Shown here: in pieces, positions 42,607-52,374 of the stretch
Layout of the letters: the number at the start of each line of letters is the position of its first letter
How positions within the stretch are numbered: the stretch's first letter is position 1
NCBI GenBank assembly: GCA_020639295.1
Contig: JACKGY010000004.1
Span: 496,001-560,000, forward strand
Direction: 5' to 3'
DNA from: Planctomycetota bacterium
GTDB taxonomy: Bacteria; Planctomycetota; GCA-002687715; DRQF01
Length of the DNA: 64,000 nucleotides
Position numbers and translations under genes: made by a program
Notes under the pieces: generated by a model
Told to the model about the DNA's origin: nothing
The model's input: the letters and a program-made list of their open reading frames with translations, nothing else
The model's database searches: none

Positions 42607-42870
42607 ATGGGCGGCTCGAGCATCAAGCGCAAGCTCGACGCCATGAGCTTCCTCGGGGTGGGTTTCAGCTTCATCTGCGAGGTGGGAGTCCTCGGTCTCG
42701 CAGGTTACTGGCTCGACCGTCGCTGGGACAGCGCCCCCTGGCTCCTCGGCGCCGGCATCGGCCTCGGCATGGTCCTCGCCCTGACCCACCTCCTGAGCAG
42801 CGCGGCGCGCTGGGAGGAGCAGGAGCGGCAACGAAGGAAAGAGCGTGACGAGCGTGAGCATGGCGACTGA
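42607..42870 (+). CDS. AtpZ/AtpI-like small membrane protein
   Basis: An 87-residue protein with two membrane helices (FLGVGFSFICEVGVLGLAGY and WLLGAGIGLGMVLALTHL) separated by WLDRRWDSAP, the signature of the AtpZ/AtpI family (putative F0F1 ATPase assembly or Mg/Ca transport factor). The tail is highly charged (RWEEQERQRRKERDEREHGD). It is the first gene of the ATP synthase operon and overlaps the next gene. Proteins of this group help assemble the c-ring. Confidence 0.82.
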   Translation: MGGSSIKRKLDAMSFLGVGFSFICEVGVLGLAGYWLDRRWDSAPWLLGAGIGLGMVLALTHLLSSAARWEEQERQRRKERDEREHGD

Positions 42871-43375
42871 GGACGGGCAGGAGCGAGCGGAACGGTCGGC
42901 GCCGGTGGCGCTACCGACCTTTCTCGTCCTGTCGGTGCTGGTCGCGGCCCTCGCCGCCGGTCTGGTCGCGGTCCTGGCGCCGCTCTTCGGCTCCGCCCTC
43001 GCGGCCAAGGTCCTGGTGCTGGCCGGGGTGGCCGGCTTCGCGGTCTCGACCGCCGGCTGGCTGATCGTGCTGCGCGGCTTCACGGCCGGTGGCAACCGGA
43101 TGATGGCGCACTTCGCGGCCGGGCTCCTGACCAAGCTCGTGCTCCTCGGCCTCGTCGCCATCCTGGTGTCCAGTCTGGGGATAGCGAAACTCGACGAGTT
43201 TCTGCTGCCCTTTGCCGCCGTATTCTTCATCACGGGTTTCGCTCAGCTCGGCATCGCGGTAAAAGGTGCCACGAAGCTCCTGAACGAGACCCGCGGCCCG
43301 GGAACGCGGGCCACTCCAGCGGCGCCCGGCGCCGCCGTCGATCGCGGGGAGCGCGGCTCAACGCCCAGCTCTTGA
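42845..43375 (+). CDS. AtpI-like four-helix membrane protein of the atp operon
   Basis: A 176-residue hydrophobic protein with about four predicted membrane helices (LPTFLVLSVLVAALAAGL; AAKVLVLAGVAGFAVSTAG; HFAAGLLTKLVLLGLVAIL; FLLPFAAVFFITGFAQL). In length, topology and position between the AtpZ-like gene and atpB it matches the ATP synthase subunit I family (AtpI). The GTG at 42845 is supported by AAGGA with a 6-nt spacing; an in-frame ATG at 42860 is an alternative. The C-terminus is Pro/Ala/Gly-rich and probably disordered. Confidence 0.68.
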   Translation: MTSVSMATEDGQERAERSAPVALPTFLVLSVLVAALAAGLVAVLAPLFGSALAAKVLVLAGVAGFAVSTAGWLIVLRGFTAGGNRMMAHFAAGLLTKLVLLGLVAILVSSLGIAKLDEFLLPFAAVFFITGFAQLGIAVKGATKLLNETRGPGTRATPAAPGAAVDRGERGSTPSS

Positions 43376-43423
43376 TGACCAAGGATCAGGCTCGACCTCG
43401 AGTCGGGCTCGGGTAGGTAGGAC

Positions 43424-44191
43424 ATGATGCCTTTTCTCACGACTGGCGAAGAGATGGACCCGATCCAGTGGATCTTCATCCACACCATGGATCACAGGAT
43501 GGGTCCGGCCGGCATCACCAAGTTCACCCTCAACATGTGGCTGGCGGGCGCGGTCCTGACCCTCCTCATGTGGCTGGCGCGGAAGAGCGGTCCGGTGCCG
43601 AGCGGCAAGCTCCGCGGCATCTTCGAGATGATCTTCTTCTTCATCCGCGACGAGATCGTCTACCCGGTCATGGGGGAGCACCACGGCAAGACCTTCCTGC
43701 CCTTCTTCCTGACCATGTTCAGCTTCATCTTCACGATGAACCTGATCGGCATGGTGCCGATCCCCGGCATCGGCGGCGCCGCCACCGGCACCCTCGGTTC
43801 CACGATCGCCCTGGCCGCCATCGTCTTCCTGGTCTCGACCATCGCGGGCATCAAGTTCAACGGCGTTGGCGGCTTCCTGAAGGGCTTCCTGCCTCACGGC
43901 ATCCCGGCCTTCGTGATCCCGTTGCTGTTCCCGATCGAGCTGGTCGGCTACTGCATCAAGCACGGCGTGCTGGCCATTCGTCTCTTCGCCAACATGCTGG
44001 CCGGCCACCTCGTGATCGGTGGCTTCCTCGGCCTGATCTTCACCATGAAGGCCTACGGCGCGGCCGGCATCTCGGTCCCGCTGGCCCTGTTCATCAGCTT
44101 TCTGGAACTGCTGGTCGCGTTCCTGCAAGCCTACGTCTTCACCCTGCTCGCCACCCTGTTCATCGGCGGCACGGTCCACCCGGAACACTGA
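43424..44191 (+). CDS. atpB: ATP synthase F0 subunit a
   Basis: A 255-residue membrane subunit forming the proton half-channels against the c-ring. The conserved helix AIRLFANMLAGHLVIGG contains the essential Arg (R186). The following EL(L/V)VAFLQAYVFTLLATLFIG matches the C-terminal helix signature. Its N-terminus MMPFLTTGEEMDPIQWIFIH is short and soluble. It lies 49 bp after the AtpI-like gene and is followed by a 169-nt gap that contains a hairpin. Confidence 0.95.
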   Translation: MMPFLTTGEEMDPIQWIFIHTMDHRMGPAGITKFTLNMWLAGAVLTLLMWLARKSGPVPSGKLRGIFEMIFFFIRDEIVYPVMGEHHGKTFLPFFLTMFSFIFTMNLIGMVPIPGIGGAATGTLGSTIALAAIVFLVSTIAGIKFNGVGGFLKGFLPHGIPAFVIPLLFPIELVGYCIKHGVLAIRLFANMLAGHLVIGGFLGLIFTMKAYGAAGISVPLALFISFLELLVAFLQAYVFTLLATLFIGGTVHPEH

Positions 44192-44199
44192 TCCGGGGT

Positions 44200-44220
44200 C
44201 GCCGGGCCGGATGCCCGGCG
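44200..44220 (+). promoter_or_regulatory. Hairpin in the atpB-atpE gap
   Basis: A perfect 8-bp stem CGCCGGGC / GCCCGGCG with loop CGGAT, 9 nt after the atpB stop. It lacks a T run, so it is unlikely to be a full terminator. A stabilising or processing element that helps atpE reach its high stoichiometry is a reasonable inference. Confidence 0.45.
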
Positions 44221-44360
44221 GCGAGATTGAATCGCGGTGCGCCCGGCGGTCGGGTTCATCGAAGTGATTGACCCGGTCTCAGCGTGCGGGCCGGTTCGAG
44301 AGAAAGTGGACGCGGAGCCTCGGCTCCCGACGATCAAGCACGACCAAGGAGAGCCTCAGG

Positions 44361-44684
44361 ATGCTTGCCAAGTTCGCCAAGACTGCTTTCGTGTTCTTCG
44401 CCACCCTCTTCGTCTGCGCCGTCAGCGCGTCCGCCCAGGGCGCCGAGGCCGCCAAGGCCGTCGACTTCGGCTTCGCCCACCTCGCCGCCGGTATCGCCGC
44501 CGGTCTCGCCACCATCGGTGGTGCCTACGGCATCGGCAAGCTCGCCACCGCGGCCATGGAGGGTACCGCCCGTCAGCCCGAGGCCGGTGGTGCGATCCGC
44601 GTGTCGATGATCATCGCGGCGGCGCTCATCGAGGGTTTCACCTTCTTCGCCATCATCGTCGCGATGCAGCTCGCCGGTAAGTGA
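44361..44684 (+). CDS. atpE: ATP synthase F0 subunit c with signal-peptide-like extension
   Basis: A 107-residue proteolipid forming the rotating c-ring. The usual hairpin covers residues about 36-107: Gly-rich helix 1 (LAAGIAAGLATIGGAYGIG), the polar RQP loop (71-73) and helix 2 with the ion-binding Glu E91 (IIAAALIEGFTFFAIIV). Gly follows the Glu, so there is no Na-type ES pair and proton use is likely. The first 27 residues (MLAKFAKTAFVFFATLFVCAVSASAQG) look like a cleavable signal peptide with an ASA|Q site. The common c subunit is about 70-80 residues and lacks this. AAGGAG is upstream of the ATG at 44361. Confidence 0.94.
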   Translation: MLAKFAKTAFVFFATLFVCAVSASAQGAEAAKAVDFGFAHLAAGIAAGLATIGGAYGIGKLATAAMEGTARQPEAGGAIRVSMIIAAALIEGFTFFAIIVAMQLAGK

Positions 44685-44742
44685 TTCGACGGCTCCAGCG
44701 ACCACGACCCTGTTTCACCCTTCGGGGAACGCGGAGACGACG

Positions 44743-45267
44743 ATGATCTTCCTGAACGCTGCCCATGACCACTTCGACCCGCTCTACTACGAGACCGGGT
44801 TCCTGTTCTGGTCGGCCATCACCTTCGCCATCCTCCTGGCCATCCTCTACAAGATCGGCTGGGGTCCGCTGACGAAGGCGATCGAGGACCGCGAGTCCAA
44901 GATCCGTGGCGACATCGACGCGGCCGAGAAGGCCCGCGCCGAGGCCGAGGCGGACATGGCCCGTTACAAGAAGCAGCTCGACGAGGCGGCCGAGGAGGCC
45001 AAGCGACTGCTGCAGGATGCCCGCGAGGCGGCCGAACGCGCCAAGGAATCGATCGTGACCGAGGCCAAGGAGCAGGCCGAAGGCCTGCGCCAGCAGGCCA
45101 CGCGCGAGATCGAGGCCGCGCGCGACAAGGCGATGGCCGAGATCAAGGGCTACATCGTCGACGTCGCCATGGCGGCCTCGAAGCGCTTCGTGGCCGGCAG
45201 CGTCGACGAGGCGACCCACAAGCGCCTGGTCGACGAGGTCCTGGCCAAGACCGCGGAGCACAACTGA
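44743..45267 (+). CDS. atpF: ATP synthase F0 subunit b
   Basis: A 174-residue stator subunit. It has one N-terminal membrane helix (FLFWSAITFAILLAILYKIGWGPL, about 20-43) and a long Ala/Glu/Lys coiled coil that reaches the top of F1, ending with a delta-binding C-terminus. A single b gene is present (no b' copy), so a homodimer is expected. Its stop overlaps the atpH start (TGATG). Confidence 0.94.
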   Translation: MIFLNAAHDHFDPLYYETGFLFWSAITFAILLAILYKIGWGPLTKAIEDRESKIRGDIDAAEKARAEAEADMARYKKQLDEAAEEAKRLLQDAREAAERAKESIVTEAKEQAEGLRQQATREIEAARDKAMAEIKGYIVDVAMAASKRFVAGSVDEATHKRLVDEVLAKTAEHN

Positions 45268-45806
45268 TGAGTCAGGCAGCGGCTGAACGCTACGCCGGCG
45301 CGCTCTTCGAGCTCGCCAGCGAGAAGAACGCCGTCGAGGACGTGGGCCAGGGTCTGCTCGCGGTGCGCAAGGCTCTCCAGGCGGATGCCGGGGCGGCGAA
45401 GACCTTCTTCGCCCCCCGCGTCCCCGCGACGGAGAAGCGGCGCCTCGCCGACCAGAAGCTGCTCACGGGCGTCCATCCGCTGGTCGCCAAGCTCGTGCGG
45501 CTCCTGATCGACCGGCGCCGGGAAGGTTCGCTCTGGTCCCTGATCCTCTGCTTCTTCGAGCTGAAGGAGACGGCCGAGGGCATCCTCCGGCTCACCATCG
45601 AGACGGCGCGTCCGCTGGACGACGCGGCCAGGACGGCCCTGGTCGCCAAGCTGTCCAGCGCGACCGGCAAGAAGGTGCTGCCCGAGATCGTCGACAACGC
45701 CGATCTGCTCGGCGGCATGCGCATCACCATTGGATCGACGCGGATCGACGGCTCCTTGAAGCGTGCGCTCGAGAGCCTCGGTAAGCGACTGAAGGCGGCC
45801 GTCTGA
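45267..45806 (+). CDS. atpH: ATP synthase F1 subunit delta
   Basis: A 179-residue stator cap that joins subunit b to the alpha N-termini. The helical N-terminal domain starts AAAERYAGALFELASEKN. The C-terminal signature LLGGMRITIGSTRIDGSLKR is at about 149-168. The middle has the usual low conservation. The start codon shares a base with the atpF stop. Confidence 0.94.
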   Translation: MSQAAAERYAGALFELASEKNAVEDVGQGLLAVRKALQADAGAAKTFFAPRVPATEKRRLADQKLLTGVHPLVAKLVRLLIDRRREGSLWSLILCFFELKETAEGILRLTIETARPLDDAARTALVAKLSSATGKKVLPEIVDNADLLGGMRITIGSTRIDGSLKRALESLGKRLKAAV

Positions 45807-45854
45807 GGCCGAGCCACGACACCGAACAAGGACGCGACAGCGCGGAGTTCATTC

Positions 45855-47393
<1,539 letters not shown>

Positions 47394-47403
47394 GGTATAG
47401 AGC

Positions 47404-48279
47404 GTGAAGGGCGTCAAGGAACTCAAAGCCCGACTGAAGAGCGTCGGCAACATCAAGAAGGTCACGAGCACGATGGAGCTCGTGGCCACGGCCAAGATGA
47501 AGAAGCTGCAGGAGCGCGCCCTGGCGACGCGTCCCTACGCCGACACCATCCGGGCCATGATGTCGCGGGTCGCTTCCTTCGTCGGTGACGACATCTCGCC
47601 GCTGCTCGCGCGGCCCGAGAAGGTCGAGCGGGAATGCGTGGTCCTGGTCGCTGGCGACAAGGGCCTCTGCGGCGCCTTCAACGCCAACGTCATCCGCAAG
47701 GCCTGGAACTACGTCAAGGACCGCAAGGCCGAGGGGATCGCCGTCGACAGCTACACCTTCGGGCGTCGGGCCACCGGCGCGATGAAGAAGCTCAAGGTGA
47801 CCTCCTTCGGTTTCTGCGCCGAGCGCGTCGAGCTGGTCAGCTACCGCGAGGTGGCGGACGTCATGCGGCTCCTGGCCGGCGCCTTCGTCCGGGGAGAGTA
47901 TCAGCAGGTGACGCTGGTCTTCACCGAGCTGAAGGGCACGATGAGCTTCAATCCCACGGTCGAGACCCTGCTGCCGCTGCCGGTGGCGGAGAAGGCCGAC
48001 GAGGAGTCGGAGGCGGAGCTGGACTACATCCTCGAGCCTTCGCCCGAGATGATCATGTCCCGCCTGATCCCCAAGTCTCTGGAGATGAAGCTCTACAACG
48101 GCGTGCTGGAGTCCCTGGCCTCCGAGTTCGCGTCCCGTCGCGTGGCCATGAAGAACGCGACTGACTCGGCCTCCGAGATGATCACGGACCTCACGCGCGA
48201 GTACAACAAGGCCCGCCAGGCGGGCATCACGTCGGAATTGCTCGAGATCACCGCCGGCGCCGAGGCGCTGAAGGGCTGA
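47404..48279 (+). CDS. atpG: ATP synthase F1 subunit gamma
   Basis: A 291-residue central shaft. The N-terminal helix ELKARLKSVGNIKKVTSTME and the C-terminal helix MKNATDSASEMITDLTREYN form the antiparallel coiled coil in the alpha3beta3 core. GDKGLCGAFNANV is the conserved Rossmann-like part. The start is GTG at 47404. No large insertion relative to other bacteria is seen. Confidence 0.96.
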   Translation: MKGVKELKARLKSVGNIKKVTSTMELVATAKMKKLQERALATRPYADTIRAMMSRVASFVGDDISPLLARPEKVERECVVLVAGDKGLCGAFNANVIRKAWNYVKDRKAEGIAVDSYTFGRRATGAMKKLKVTSFGFCAERVELVSYREVADVMRLLAGAFVRGEYQQVTLVFTELKGTMSFNPTVETLLPLPVAEKADEESEAELDYILEPSPEMIMSRLIPKSLEMKLYNGVLESLASEFASRRVAMKNATDSASEMITDLTREYNKARQAGITSELLEITAGAEALKG

Positions 48280-48308
48280 TCGCTGTCGAAGTTTTGAGGA
48301 GACAGGCC

Positions 48309-49706
48309 GTGAACATCGGCAAGGTCCACGAAGTCGTCGGCGTCGTCGTTGACGTCAAGTTCGAGCCCGGTCAGCTGCCCGAGATCTACAACGCTCTCGA
48401 GGTGACCAGCGGTACCGGCGCCCTGGTGGTTCTCGAGGTCCAGCAGCATCTCGGCAACGACGTCGTCCGCACGGTCGCGATGAGCACGACGGACGGCATC
48501 ACCCGCGGCGCCGACGTCAAGGACACCGGCCAGCCGATCACGGTGCCGGTCGGCGAGGCGGCCCTCGGCCGCGTCTATAACCTGCTCGGTCAGCCGCTCG
48601 ACTCCGACCCGGCTCCGACCGGCACGCGCTGGCCCATCCACCGCGCGGCTCCCGCTTTCGAGAGCCAGAAGACGGTCTCCGAGACCTTCGCGACCGGCAT
48701 CAAGGTCATCGACCTGCTGGTGCCCTTCGCCAAGGGCGGCAAGATCGGCCTCTTCGGCGGCGCGGGCGTGGGCAAGACCGTGCTCATCCAGGAGCTGATC
48801 CACGTCGTCGCCAAGCAGCACTCCGGCTACTCGGCCTTCGCCGGCGTCGGTGAGCGTACCCGCGAGGGCAACGACCTCTTCCTCGAGATGAAGGAAGCGA
48901 ACGTGCTCCCGTCGACCGCCCTGGTCTTCGGTCAGATGAACGAGCCGCCGGGTGCCCGTCTCCGCGTCGCGCTCTCCGCGCTGACGATGTGCGAGTACTT
49001 CCGCGACCAGATGGGCAAGGACGTGCTCCTGTTCATCGACAACATCTTCCGCTTCGTGCAGGCCGGTTCCGAGGTGTCCGCGCTCCTCGGCCGCATGCCC
49101 TCGGCGGTGGGTTACCAGCCGACCCTGAACTCGGAGATGGGTGCGCTCCAGGAGCGCATCACGACCACCGACAAGGGTTCGATCACGTCGATGCAGGCGA
49201 TCTACGTGCCGGCCGACGACTACACCGACCCGGCGCCGGTCGCCACCTTCCCTCACCTCGACGCCACCGTGGCCCTCGAGCGTTCGCTGGCCGAGCTCGG
49301 CATCTACCCCGCGGTGGACCCGCTGCGCTCGACCTCGCGTCAGCTCAGCCCGGACTTCGTCGGTCACGAGCACTACCAGGTCGCCCGTGACGTGCAGGGC
49401 ATCCTGCAGCGCTACAAGGAACTGAAGGACATCATCGCCATCCTCGGCATGGAGGAGCTTTCGGACGACGACAAGCTCACCGTCTACCGCGCGCGCAAGA
49501 TCCAGAAGTTCCTGGCCCAGCCCTTCGCCGTGGCCGAGCAGTTCACCGGCCAGCCCGGCATCTTCGTGAAGATCGAGGACACCGTCCGCAGCTTCAAGGA
49601 GATCCTCGAGGGCAAGCACGACAACCTGCCCGAGGATGCCTTCTACATGGTCGGCACCATCGAGGAGGCGATCGAGAAGGCCGAGAAGATCAAGGCCGGC
49701 GCCTGA
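48309..49706 (+). CDS. atpD: ATP synthase F1 subunit beta
   Basis: A 465-residue catalytic subunit. The Walker A GGAGVGKT is at 150-157, with the catalytic Glu in AGVGERTREGNDL (near 178) and LLFIDNIFRFVQAGSEVSAL as Walker B. The GTG at 48309 is chosen because GAGGAG sits 7 nt upstream; the frame is open further upstream but lacks a site. The sequence is highly conserved throughout. Confidence 0.97.
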   Translation: MNIGKVHEVVGVVVDVKFEPGQLPEIYNALEVTSGTGALVVLEVQQHLGNDVVRTVAMSTTDGITRGADVKDTGQPITVPVGEAALGRVYNLLGQPLDSDPAPTGTRWPIHRAAPAFESQKTVSETFATGIKVIDLLVPFAKGGKIGLFGGAGVGKTVLIQELIHVVAKQHSGYSAFAGVGERTREGNDLFLEMKEANVLPSTALVFGQMNEPPGARLRVALSALTMCEYFRDQMGKDVLLFIDNIFRFVQAGSEVSALLGRMPSAVGYQPTLNSEMGALQERITTTDKGSITSMQAIYVPADDYTDPAPVATFPHLDATVALERSLAELGIYPAVDPLRSTSRQLSPDFVGHEHYQVARDVQGILQRYKELKDIIAILGMEELSDDDKLTVYRARKIQKFLAQPFAVAEQFTGQPGIFVKIEDTVRSFKEILEGKHDNLPEDAFYMVGTIEEAIEKAEKIKAGA

Positions 49707-49729
49707 TCGCCGACCGGAAGAGGTGAAAC

Positions 49730-50164
49730 GTGGCTGAGAAGTCCTTCGAAGTCGAGATCGTCACGCCGGAGCGCTCCGTCTACAAGGGGCGCGCGAAGTC
49801 GCTGGTCCTGCCGGCGATCGACGGCCTGATGGGCATCCTGCCCAACCACGCCCCGATCGTGGCGGCGCTCGACATCGGACCGGTCAAGCTGGAGCAGGAG
49901 GACGGTCGGGTCCTGACCCTCATGGTCTCCGACGGCTTCCTGGAGATGGCCGACAATCACGCCCGCATTCTCGCGGACGTGGGCGAAAAGTCGTCCGACA
50001 TCGACGTCGAGCGGGCCCGCGAGGCCGAGCGCCGCGCGCGCGAGCGCCTGGGCCTGCGCGGCAAGGCGACGACCGACGACGTCGACTTCCACCGGGCCGA
50101 GCGCGCCCTCCAGCGGGCCCTCTGGCGCCTCAGCATCGCCGGCAAGCCGACCAGCCTCGGTTAG
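49730..50164 (+). CDS. atpC: ATP synthase F1 subunit epsilon
   Basis: A 144-residue rotor subunit with an N-terminal beta sandwich (FEVEIVTPERSVYKGRAKSL, IDGLMGILPNHAPIVAALD) and a C-terminal helical hairpin (RAREAERRARERLGLRG) that can inhibit ATP hydrolysis. It starts with GTG at 49730. It is the last gene of the operon and is followed by a clear terminator. Confidence 0.94.
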   Translation: MAEKSFEVEIVTPERSVYKGRAKSLVLPAIDGLMGILPNHAPIVAALDIGPVKLEQEDGRVLTLMVSDGFLEMADNHARILADVGEKSSDIDVERAREAERRARERLGLRGKATTDDVDFHRAERALQRALWRLSIAGKPTSLG

Positions 50165-50191
50165 GCCGACCGCGCCTCGCGATCATCCGAG

Positions 50192-50222
50192 ATGGCCCCC
50201 GACGTCAGGCGTCGGGGGCCAT
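50192..50222 (+). terminator. Terminator of the ATP synthase operon
   Basis: A perfect 13-bp stem ATGGCCCCCGACG / CGTCGGGGGCCAT with a 5-nt loop, followed by TCTCTT, 27 nt after atpC. The T tract is short. Confidence 0.82.
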
Positions 50223-50362
50223 TCTCTTGGTGGGCGATTCGGGACGAGGACGGCGCTCGGGCGCCGGGGCGGGGCGGGGCCGCCGAATCCGGGAGCGCTC
50301 ATATGGCTTCCTGGGCCTCGGGTTTCATAGAGTGGCGCCGTTCCCGGAATCGGAAGGCGATC

Positions 50363-52144
50363 ATGAAGCTCAAGAGAACCCACGACTGTGGCCAGTTGAC
50401 CAGGGCGAACGTCGGCGAGGAGGTGATCCTCAACGGCTGGGTGGACAGCTGCCGGAACCACGGCGGGCTGATCTTCCTCGACCTGCGTGATCGCTACGGC
50501 ATCACCCAGTGCCAGATCGACCCGGCGACCACGGTCGGCGGCGAGGAGTTCAAGACCGAGTCCGTGGTGGCCGTCCGCGGGACCGTCCAGCCGCGCCCCG
50601 AGGGCAACGTCAACCGGAAGCGGGCGACCGGCGAGATCGAGCTGATGGCGCTCGAATGCGAGCTGCTCGGCCCGACCAAGACCATCCCCTTCGAGATCGT
50701 CGACGACAGCGACACCCGCGAGGATCTCCGGCTCAAGTACCGCTATCTCGACATGCGTCGGGCCCCGCTCACGCGCGCGATGGTCTTCCGCAGCGAGGTG
50801 ACCCGGATCATCCGCGAAGTCTTCCACGCCGAGCGTTTCGTCGAGGTCGAGACGCCGCTGCTGATGAAGACCACCCCCGAGGGCGCGCGCGACTACATCG
50901 TTCCCTCGCGCCTGCAGCCGGGCAAGGTCTACGCCCTGCCGCAGTCGCCCCAGCTCTTCAAGCAGACCCTGATGGTCTGCGGTCTCGACCGCTACTTCCA
51001 GATCTGCAAGTGCCTCCGCGACGAGGATCTGCGCGCCGACCGTCAGCCCGAGTTCACCCAGCTCGACATGGAGATGTCCTTCGTCGAGCCGGACGACGTC
51101 TTCGCCGTGATCGAGAAGACCGTCACGCGCCTGTGGAAGGAACTGCTCGGCAAGGATCTTCCGGCCACCTTCCCGCGGCTCAGCTACCGCGAGGTGATGG
51201 ACCGCTACGGCATCGACAAGCCGGACACGCGCTTCGGGCTCGAGCTGCAGGACGTCTCGGCGATCGCCGCCAGCTGTGGCTTCCAGGTCTTCAGCGGCGC
51301 GGTCGCGGCCGGCGGCAGCGTCCGCGCGATCGTGGTTCCCGGTGGCGCCGAGCTCGGTCGCAAGAAGATCGACGCCCTCGAGGCCGTGGCCAAGACCTAC
51401 GGCGCCAAGGGTCTGGCCTGGGTCAAGATCAACGCCGACGGCTTCCAGGGCCCGGTCGGCAAGTTCCTCACCGAGGACGAGCTGCGCGCCATGATGGCGA
51501 AGGCCGGCGCGAACACCGGCGACCTCATGCTCTTCGTCGCCGACCGCAACCCGGTGGTCTACGCCTCCCTGGCGCAGGTCCGTCTGGCGCTCGGCCGCGA
51601 ACTCGACCTGATCGACAAGAGCCGCACCGACGTCCTCTGGGTCACCGAGTTCCCGCTCTTCGAATACGACGAGGAGGCCGGAGCCTGGTTCGCGATGCAC
51701 CACATGTTCACCATGCCCTCGACCCCGCTGCCGGACCGGCCGGGCGCGGCCATGGCCGACATCCACGGCAAGCTCTACGACCTGGTGATCAACGGCAACG
51801 AGATGGGCTCGGGCTCGGTCCGAATCCATCTGCCCGAAGTCCAGCGCAAGGTCTTCGAGCTGGTCGGCATGGGGCAGGAGGAGGCGGACATGAAGTTCGG
51901 CTGGTTCCTCCGCGCCCTCGAGTACGGCGCTCCGCCGCACGGTGGCATCGCGCTCGGCCTCGACCGGCTGGTGATGGTGATGCTCGGCTACGACAACATC
52001 CGTGACGTGATCGCCTTCCCCAAGAACGCGAGCGGCGTCTGCCCCCTCACCGAGTCGCCCTCGGAGCCGCTCGGCGACACGCTCGACGTCCTCGGCCTCC
52101 AGTTGAATCCCGACTTCTTCAAGAAGGTCGAGACCGAAGGCTGA
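50363..52144 (+). CDS. aspS: Aspartyl-tRNA synthetase
   Basis: A 593-residue class IIb synthetase charging tRNA-Asp. The N-terminal OB-fold anticodon domain has VILNGWVDSCRNHGGLIFLD. The catalytic core shows motif 2 (FQICKCLRDEDLRADRQPEF) and motif 3 (GGIALGLDRLVMVMLG). Between them lies the bacterial-type GAD insertion at about 310-400. ATG 50363 with GGAAGG 5 nt upstream gives the normal start; the frame is open back to 50192 but that part lacks similarity. It lies after the atp terminator and is probably separately transcribed, although I see no strong promoter. Confidence 0.95.
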   Translation: MKLKRTHDCGQLTRANVGEEVILNGWVDSCRNHGGLIFLDLRDRYGITQCQIDPATTVGGEEFKTESVVAVRGTVQPRPEGNVNRKRATGEIELMALECELLGPTKTIPFEIVDDSDTREDLRLKYRYLDMRRAPLTRAMVFRSEVTRIIREVFHAERFVEVETPLLMKTTPEGARDYIVPSRLQPGKVYALPQSPQLFKQTLMVCGLDRYFQICKCLRDEDLRADRQPEFTQLDMEMSFVEPDDVFAVIEKTVTRLWKELLGKDLPATFPRLSYREVMDRYGIDKPDTRFGLELQDVSAIAASCGFQVFSGAVAAGGSVRAIVVPGGAELGRKKIDALEAVAKTYGAKGLAWVKINADGFQGPVGKFLTEDELRAMMAKAGANTGDLMLFVADRNPVVYASLAQVRLALGRELDLIDKSRTDVLWVTEFPLFEYDEEAGAWFAMHHMFTMPSTPLPDRPGAAMADIHGKLYDLVINGNEMGSGSVRIHLPEVQRKVFELVGMGQEEADMKFGWFLRALEYGAPPHGGIALGLDRLVMVMLGYDNIRDVIAFPKNASGVCPLTESPSEPLGDTLDVLGLQLNPDFFKKVETEG

Positions 52145-52199
52145 GCGCGGGGCCGCGCATCGTGCCGAACCGGCGCGGCCCGCGGCCTCCATTCACGCG

Positions 52200-52229
52200 T
52201 TGACCGCGTCCCGCGCGGTCTGGTAGCGT
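52200..52229 (+). promoter_or_regulatory. Candidate promoter upstream of the DUF2130 gene
   Basis: TTGACC at 52200-52205, an 18-bp spacer and TAGCGT at 52224-52229, leaving a leader of about 140 nt. The -10 match is moderate. Confidence 0.42.
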
Positions 52230-52374
52230 CCACCGGCGAGACGACGGGCGGGACCACGGTCGACCCTGCATCCATGGCTCTGACCGTCTCCCCTCCGGGC
52301 GCCATGACCGCCGCCGCGAGGGGAGGGGCCGACGTCGTCCCTGGCCGTGCTCGTTCGCGACGGTGGAGAGAACC

